DNA of 54,084 nucleotides, from positions 1-54,084 of the forward strand of contig DBRW01000075.1 of the NCBI GenBank assembly GCA_002306075.1, written 5' to 3'. The position numbers were made by a program, and so were the translations under genes. Positions 49,954 through 54,084 of the stretch are shown here, one piece after another. Numbering within the stretch: position 1 is the stretch's first letter; every line of letters starts with the position of its first letter. The stretch comes from Synergistaceae bacterium UBA1358. GTDB taxonomy: Bacteria; Synergistota; Synergistia; Synergistales; Synergistaceae. Under the pieces are notes generated by a model. It was not told the origin of the DNA. It did not search any database and saw only the letters and a list, made by a program, of their open reading frames with translations.

Positions 49954-50787
49954 TCAATAAAGCCTGTCGCCTCTGACCGTTATCTCTCTCTCCCAGTTCC
50001 CGGCACTCCATGTCTTTTTGTTTATCCCTCCGGGAAGCACCTTCCACAAAGAGGCTTCTCCGCTGTCGGAACCAATTATGTCCAATATGAACACTTCTCC
50101 TGCCGCGAACGGGATATAAAATGCGTCAGATGACGGGTAGATCCTGTCAAGCTTGTTGGAAGGGACCTTCCCATCTTCAACGAAACGCCAGAATTCTCCC
50201 CTTCTTCTGCCTGTCGCCATGACCTTGTCGATACCCTCTTTGGAAAGGATAACGACTCCGAATTTTCCGTACCCGCTCAAAAACCAGCTAAGAAAACCCG
50301 CCCTTTCGCCCAGTCCTCCGTTGACGTAGGGCAGGGCCCTTCTGCAGTAATAGCCGATGTAGGCCATCGATTTTTTGCGTTCGCCGGCCATTGCGGCACC
50401 GATCATCTTTGCAGCCTCTTTTTCACTGCCAACCGCAAGGAGGTCCCTCAGGGAATTTTTCAGCTGGACCTTCTTCGGGCTTTCATTCGGATATATCATG
50501 TTCAGGGAAACCTCGAAGATCTCGGGCAGAAGCACGTCCGCGGAGATATCTTCACTCTCGGTCTGAGGTGTTTCAGTATCCGCAGATGCAGCGCCGGCCG
50601 TAATATCCCCGGAGGTTATCTCCTCCGCCGCCGCAGCCCGATAAGCCACTGTTCCGGCGGCGAGTGTCACGGTCAGTACGAAAAACACGCCTATTGCGAT
50701 CTTATGTACCAAACATCTTTTGCCGCTCTTTTCACGTACATACCCTGCCGCGCTGGGATATGGATGTCCATCATAAAACTTAGACAT
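49954..50787 (-). CDS. Membrane-anchored protein of unknown function (UPF0182 operon)
   Basis: This 277-residue protein starts with a hydrophilic stretch, one transmembrane helix (about 29-53, IAIGVFFVLTVTLAAGTVAYRAAAA) and an Ala/Thr/Glu-rich linker. A domain follows of which I recognise no family: RRALPYVNGGLGERAGFLSWFLSGYGKFGVVILSKEG, SSDAFYIPFAAGEVFILDII. It is probably exposed outside the membrane. The start overlaps the DUF5684-like gene by eight bases and the stop is 63 bases before the secreted-protein gene. Confidence 0.75.
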   Translation of the reverse strand: MSKFYDGHPYPSAAGYVREKSGKRCLVHKIAIGVFFVLTVTLAAGTVAYRAAAAEEITSGDITAGAASADTETPQTESEDISADVLLPEIFEVSLNMIYPNESPKKVQLKNSLRDLLAVGSEKEAAKMIGAAMAGERKKSMAYIGYYCRRALPYVNGGLGERAGFLSWFLSGYGKFGVVILSKEGIDKVMATGRRRGEFWRFVEDGKVPSNKLDRIYPSSDAFYIPFAAGEVFILDIIGSDSGEASLWKVLPGGINKKTWSAGNWEREITVRGDRLY

Positions 50788-51259
50788 CTATGTATCTTTT
50801 ATCTCCTTTGCCTGAATATCCTCCGTTCCCTGACGGCATCGACCCGTCAAAGGCCAGGACCAGGACCGGAAGCCCCAGAAGGACAGGGGTCAGTACCCCC
50901 CAGATCCAGAAATTTTTGCCGAGCCTCTCGGCTATGTTTCCCCAGAGATATACATTAGCCGCAAAGGCTACCAATGCGGCAGCCGAGCTGAAGAACTCGG
51001 AAAAAAGGAAGAGGCTTACGAAATTCATGGCGGCCGTAACTATACCCGGTGCGATTATAGCCACGGTGAACCAGCGTGAGATCCCTGCGCAGTCACAGAG
51101 AAGCATCACGTTATAGAAAGGTATCAGGAACTGCAGGAAAGAACCTGCCCCGAACTTCTCCCCTAGTCTGGAAAAGACATATGCCGCAAAGATATAGATC
51201 CCGAAACACATCAGGACCAATACGATGACCGCCAAAGCTCCGAAAAGTATTGTAAACAT
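50780..51259 (-). CDS. DUF5684-like multi-spanning membrane protein
   Basis: A 159-residue protein with about four transmembrane helices. The pattern FSRLGEKFGAGSFLQFLIPFYNVMLLCDCAGISRWFTVAIIAPGIV, then NIAERLGKNFWIWGVLTPVLLGLPVLVLAF, follows the DUF5684 family layout (IPFYN, then AKxFGK, then LP.(I/V)L). The C-terminus is Gly/Ser-rich and cytoplasmic. ATG at 51259 shares one base with the UPF0182 stop (TGATG); a GTG three bases upstream is possible. Function unknown; coupled to UPF0182. Confidence 0.8.
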   Translation of the reverse strand: MFTILFGALAVIVLVLMCFGIYIFAAYVFSRLGEKFGAGSFLQFLIPFYNVMLLCDCAGISRWFTVAIIAPGIVTAAMNFVSLFLFSEFFSSAAALVAFAANVYLWGNIAERLGKNFWIWGVLTPVLLGLPVLVLAFDGSMPSGNGGYSGKGDKRYIDV

Positions 51260-54084
51260 CACTTTCTCGACCTCTCTTCCAGCTCTGATATGACCTTCCC
51301 AAGTTCCTTTATTTTATCTCCGTAAAGTGCCCAGTTGCCCTGACGCTGAGCTTCCTGAGCAGAATCGAACAATTCCTGGGCCTGTCTTGCAAGGTCAGAG
51401 ATATCCTTCGATCCAAGCGAAACATCTTCCGACATCGCAGCATATCCGTTTCCTCTTACCATATCGGCGACTGATCCGGGCCTGACAGAAGATCCTTTTT
51501 CTGAATCTTTTTTGCCTATCAGCTTTTCAAGCGCTCTGGCAAATGTCTCATCCCACTCCACTCTGCCTCCGGTCGAAACTATTACCCTCTTGAGTTCGGG
51601 AAGCTCGCCGTTCTCGGCTTTCAGATAGAGAGGCTGCACATAAAGGAGCGACTTGCCTATCGGTATCACCAAAAGATCTCCTATGATCACATCCGACCCT
51701 CTCTGGCTCCAAAGAGAAAGCTGGGAGGAAATTTCCGGATTCTGATTTATAAGAGCCTCGATCTGTGCCGGACCGTAGATAAGCTTCTGCTTGGGGAACC
51801 GATAGACAAGCAGTTCTCCGTAATTGTCAGGATCGCACCTTCCGGCCATCCAGCCTATCAGGTTGTCGCGCCCCAGCGGCATGTAAGGAACGATGATGGC
51901 AAACTCTGGTTTTTCTTCGCCCCAGAGTTTCATAGTTACATAGTTCGGCGAGATCCTTCTCTGGCGTCCGACGGGAGTCACTTCCCATACATCTTCCCTG
52001 TTGTAGTAGGTGTTCGTGTCCGTCATGTGGTATGTCCTGTAAACGTCGGTCTGTACCTCAAAGAAATCTTCGGGATACCTCATATGTTTCCAAAGCTCCT
52101 CAGACATCGCGCCTGCCGGCTTAAAAATTGACGGGAAAATCTTACGCCAGGTCTGGGCGACAGGATCTTTCTCGTCAACTACATAGAATGACATCTTCCC
52201 ATCGTAGGCGTCGACAGTGGCCTTGACGCTGTTCCTGATATAGTTTACGCCGTTGAAGTGCCTGAGCGTGGGATCAGGAGTCATTACAGGCTTTGAATAA
52301 GGATACCTGTGAGTCCATGTAAAAGCATCCTGCACCCATATTATGCGGCCGTCGAAGATGACCGGATAGGTATCTCCGTCAAAGATGAGGAATGGAGCGA
52401 TATTGCTCAGTGCTTCCCTGACGTTGCGGTAGTAAAGCACCCTGCTTTCTGGTCTCAGCGCTCCTGTGAAGAGGATCTCGGTGTCACGGAACCTCAGCGT
52501 AAAAAGCAGCCTTCTCCAGAAAGGACCGATCTCAACTCCGCCCTCTCCCTCGTAGGTGCTTCTTACATTGGAGTCGCCCATAGGATAGTCGAACTCTTTG
52601 ACATCCGTATTCACCAGGACGTAAAAGTCCTTCATGGATCCATAGTATATCTGTGGCCTGTCAAGTTTTATGTCGACGGTCGACCTTGGCGGCAGATCCT
52701 TCATGAAGAATTGAGGAAGTCCGCCCGGAGCTACTTCATTGACAGGGTTCATCACAACGCCGTATCCATGGGTAAATTCAAGGTGCATGTTCACCCACGT
52801 CTGGTTCTGCAGTTTGGACAGGTCGAGTTCCCTCACCGAAAGCATCACCTGTCTGTTTCCGCCGTTCAGTTTATATCTGTCGATGTAGACATCATCAAAA
52901 TCATAATAGGTCCTTATGGCCTGGAGCTGTTTATACGTCCTCAGAAGCGGGGCATAATCCCATAGACGTATATTTTTAACCGTCTCCTGATCGGCAAGCA
53001 GTTCTTCCGGTGTTACCTCGTTTTCAGGGATCACGTCTATCGTCCTTACATCGTTAAGTCCGAATGCCCTGCGGGTATAATCGAGGTGGTAGTGCAGGAA
53101 GGGCTTTTCAAGTTCGTACTCGTTCGGCTTCACCCTGTACTGCTGGACGATCCCCGGAACAAATGACCTCGCCACCCAACCCAGCAACAGCAGGGCCGCG
53201 ATGATAATGCCGGACATCTTCCACATCGGCTTGTAAAAATTCAACATAAGAAGGACGGCCGCCGCAACTGCCGCTGCCGTAAGGATGGTGTAGGCAGGAA
53301 GCAGTATGTTGACATCCGTATAGCCCGCCCCATATACCACCCCGGTAGGTGAAAAAAGTATCTCATACCTTGCAAGCCAGTATCCGACGCCCCACACGAT
53401 CAACAGGAGGGATCCCAGGAGGGACATATGGAGCCTTGCCCTCATGGTAACTGTCAATTTTGCTCCCTCAAAAGTAAGGGACTTCGTCATAAAATACGAC
53501 GCGAAGGTGCCGATCAGAGTAACGGTCAGCACTCCTTGCAGCCAGGATTGCAGATAGTTTATAAACGGCAGCGTGAAAACATAAAAACCGATATCCTTGC
53601 CAAACAGAGGATCTGTTTCGCCGAAGGGCGTGGAATCGATAAATTTCAGAAAAGTACCCCAAGCCCCCATCGCATTCAGCGCGTTGACCGCAGCGAAAAG
53701 TCCTGCGGCCGCTATTATGACCCATTTTGAGGCCCTCGTGCGGACAGCATCCTCAGATCCGTCGCCTACAGGCATCAGTCCGCTTTTCCATGCAGAACGC
53801 CAGTTGTACCAATAGAAAAGGAATGCGGGCACGAGAGATATGAAAAAGAGCTCCCATCTTGCGGTGAATCTTTTCCAGAAGACCGCCTCAAATCCGTAGG
53901 ATTCAAACCAGTACAGGTCTGTTATAAATACAGCCACTCCGGGCAGGATGACTGCAAAGAGAAGGAACAGCCCGCCCAGTATGAGCCACAGTCTTGAAAT
54001 TTTTGGGATCCTGATGTTCGGCATCTTGGGCCTGGCATCATCCCATCCGTCCTCATTGTCCCCTGAGCCGTCGATCCACTCCTG
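51259..54084 (-). CDS. UPF0182 family membrane protein (5' end cut by window edge)
   Basis: This large protein (over 920 residues) has about seven N-terminal transmembrane helices (LWLILGGLFLLFAVILPGVAVFITDLYWF at the start) and a long extracytoplasmic domain with the family motifs NEYELEKPFLHYHLDYTRRAFGL, GYGVVMNPVNEV, IYYGSMKDFYVLVNT, HRYPYSKPVM and GDLLVIPIGKSLLYVQPLYL. A coiled C-terminus ends ELEERSRK. The frame stays open from ATG 54024 to the edge, adding 20 acidic residues (DNEDGWDD), so the true start is probably outside. It heads a four-gene operon with the DUF5684-like gene and two unknown exported proteins. Confidence 0.93.
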   Translation of the reverse strand, partial: QEWIDGSGDNEDGWDDARPKMPNIRIPKISRLWLILGGLFLLFAVILPGVAVFITDLYWFESYGFEAVFWKRFTARWELFFISLVPAFLFYWYNWRSAWKSGLMPVGDGSEDAVRTRASKWVIIAAAGLFAAVNALNAMGAWGTFLKFIDSTPFGETDPLFGKDIGFYVFTLPFINYLQSWLQGVLTVTLIGTFASYFMTKSLTFEGAKLTVTMRARLHMSLLGSLLLIVWGVGYWLARYEILFSPTGVVYGAGYTDVNILLPAYTILTAAAVAAAVLLMLNFYKPMWKMSGIIIAALLLLGWVARSFVPGIVQQYRVKPNEYELEKPFLHYHLDYTRRAFGLNDVRTIDVIPENEVTPEELLADQETVKNIRLWDYAPLLRTYKQLQAIRTYYDFDDVYIDRYKLNGGNRQVMLSVRELDLSKLQNQTWVNMHLEFTHGYGVVMNPVNEVAPGGLPQFFMKDLPPRSTVDIKLDRPQIYYGSMKDFYVLVNTDVKEFDYPMGDSNVRSTYEGEGGVEIGPFWRRLLFTLRFRDTEILFTGALRPESRVLYYRNVREALSNIAPFLIFDGDTYPVIFDGRIIWVQDAFTWTHRYPYSKPVMTPDPTLRHFNGVNYIRNSVKATVDAYDGKMSFYVVDEKDPVAQTWRKIFPSIFKPAGAMSEELWKHMRYPEDFFEVQTDVYRTYHMTDTNTYYNREDVWEVTPVGRQRRISPNYVTMKLWGEEKPEFAIIVPYMPLGRDNLIGWMAGRCDPDNYGELLVYRFPKQKLIYGPAQIEALINQNPEISSQLSLWSQRGSDVIIGDLLVIPIGKSLLYVQPLYLKAENGELPELKRVIVSTGGRVEWDETFARALEKLIGKKDSEKGSSVRPGSVADMVRGNGYAAMSEDVSLGSKDISDLARQAQELFDSAQEAQRQGNWALYGDKIKELGKVISELEERSRK

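Noticed and set aside
1..54084. CRISPR arrays, tRNA or rRNA genes, insertion sequences
   Set aside because: No regularly spaced repeats, no cloverleaf-like sequences, no rRNA-like stretch and no transposase reading frame were seen.

Overview
The window reads as a chromosomal segment of an anaerobic, amino-acid-using bacterium, most likely a member of the Synergistota (inference). Supporting signs are two complete branched-chain amino acid ABC transporter clusters, an oxygen-sensitive class III ribonucleotide reductase as the only reductase present, a YedF/NifS-like selenium or sulfur pair, a UPF0182 membrane protein and LemA next to a DUF2207 protein. Many genes start with GTG or TTG behind strong Shine-Dalgarno (SD) sequences. 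No phage, insertion sequence, CRISPR array, tRNA or rRNA was seen.

Layout, left half. From 1 to about 22.9 kb every gene is on the minus strand. In the direction of transcription (right to left) the units are: hrcA-grpE-dnaK-dnaJ (CIRCE-controlled heat shock operon); a second liv cluster, livK2-H-M-G-F; prmA-rsmE-mtaB (ribosome and tRNA modification); rpsU-yqeY; a class V aminotransferase; nrdR-nrdD-nrdG with two NrdR boxes laid over the promoter; and the first liv cluster, livK-H-M-G-F, whose livF runs off the left edge.

Middle. At 23.0 kb transcription diverges. The plus strand then carries a histidine phosphatase with folP, folK and an unknown membrane protein. Next come a minus-strand YbaK-type deacylase and lytic transglycosylase, a plus-strand CitG homologue without citrate lyase, a coupled XRE regulator / ImmA-like peptidase / radical SAM trio, an old-yellow-enzyme-like flavoprotein and an RpiR-type regulator. 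A minus-strand group holds a ThiF/HesA protein, an M19 dipeptidase and a HicB-like protein.

Right part. A CHASE4-like sensor with a degenerate HD-GYP domain is translationally coupled to yedF and a NifS-like enzyme. Then come two small membrane proteins, lemA-DUF2207, a GH18 glycosidase, an unknown secreted protein and an acidic helical protein. The window ends with a tandem pair of proteins that have a pyruvate-phosphate-dikinase-type ATP-grasp domain but not the rest of the enzyme, and with a UPF0182/DUF5684/unknown/unknown operon cut by the right edge.

The most promising undescribed elements are the tandem ATP-grasp pair, the UPF0182 operon with its two unknown exported proteins, the HD-GYP protein lacking its metal ligands, the XRE/ImmA/radical-SAM trio, and the control region of livK2 (a perfect 22-bp palindrome about 60 bp upstream of a strong promoter, a long structured leader, and overlapping hairpins between livK2 and livH2).
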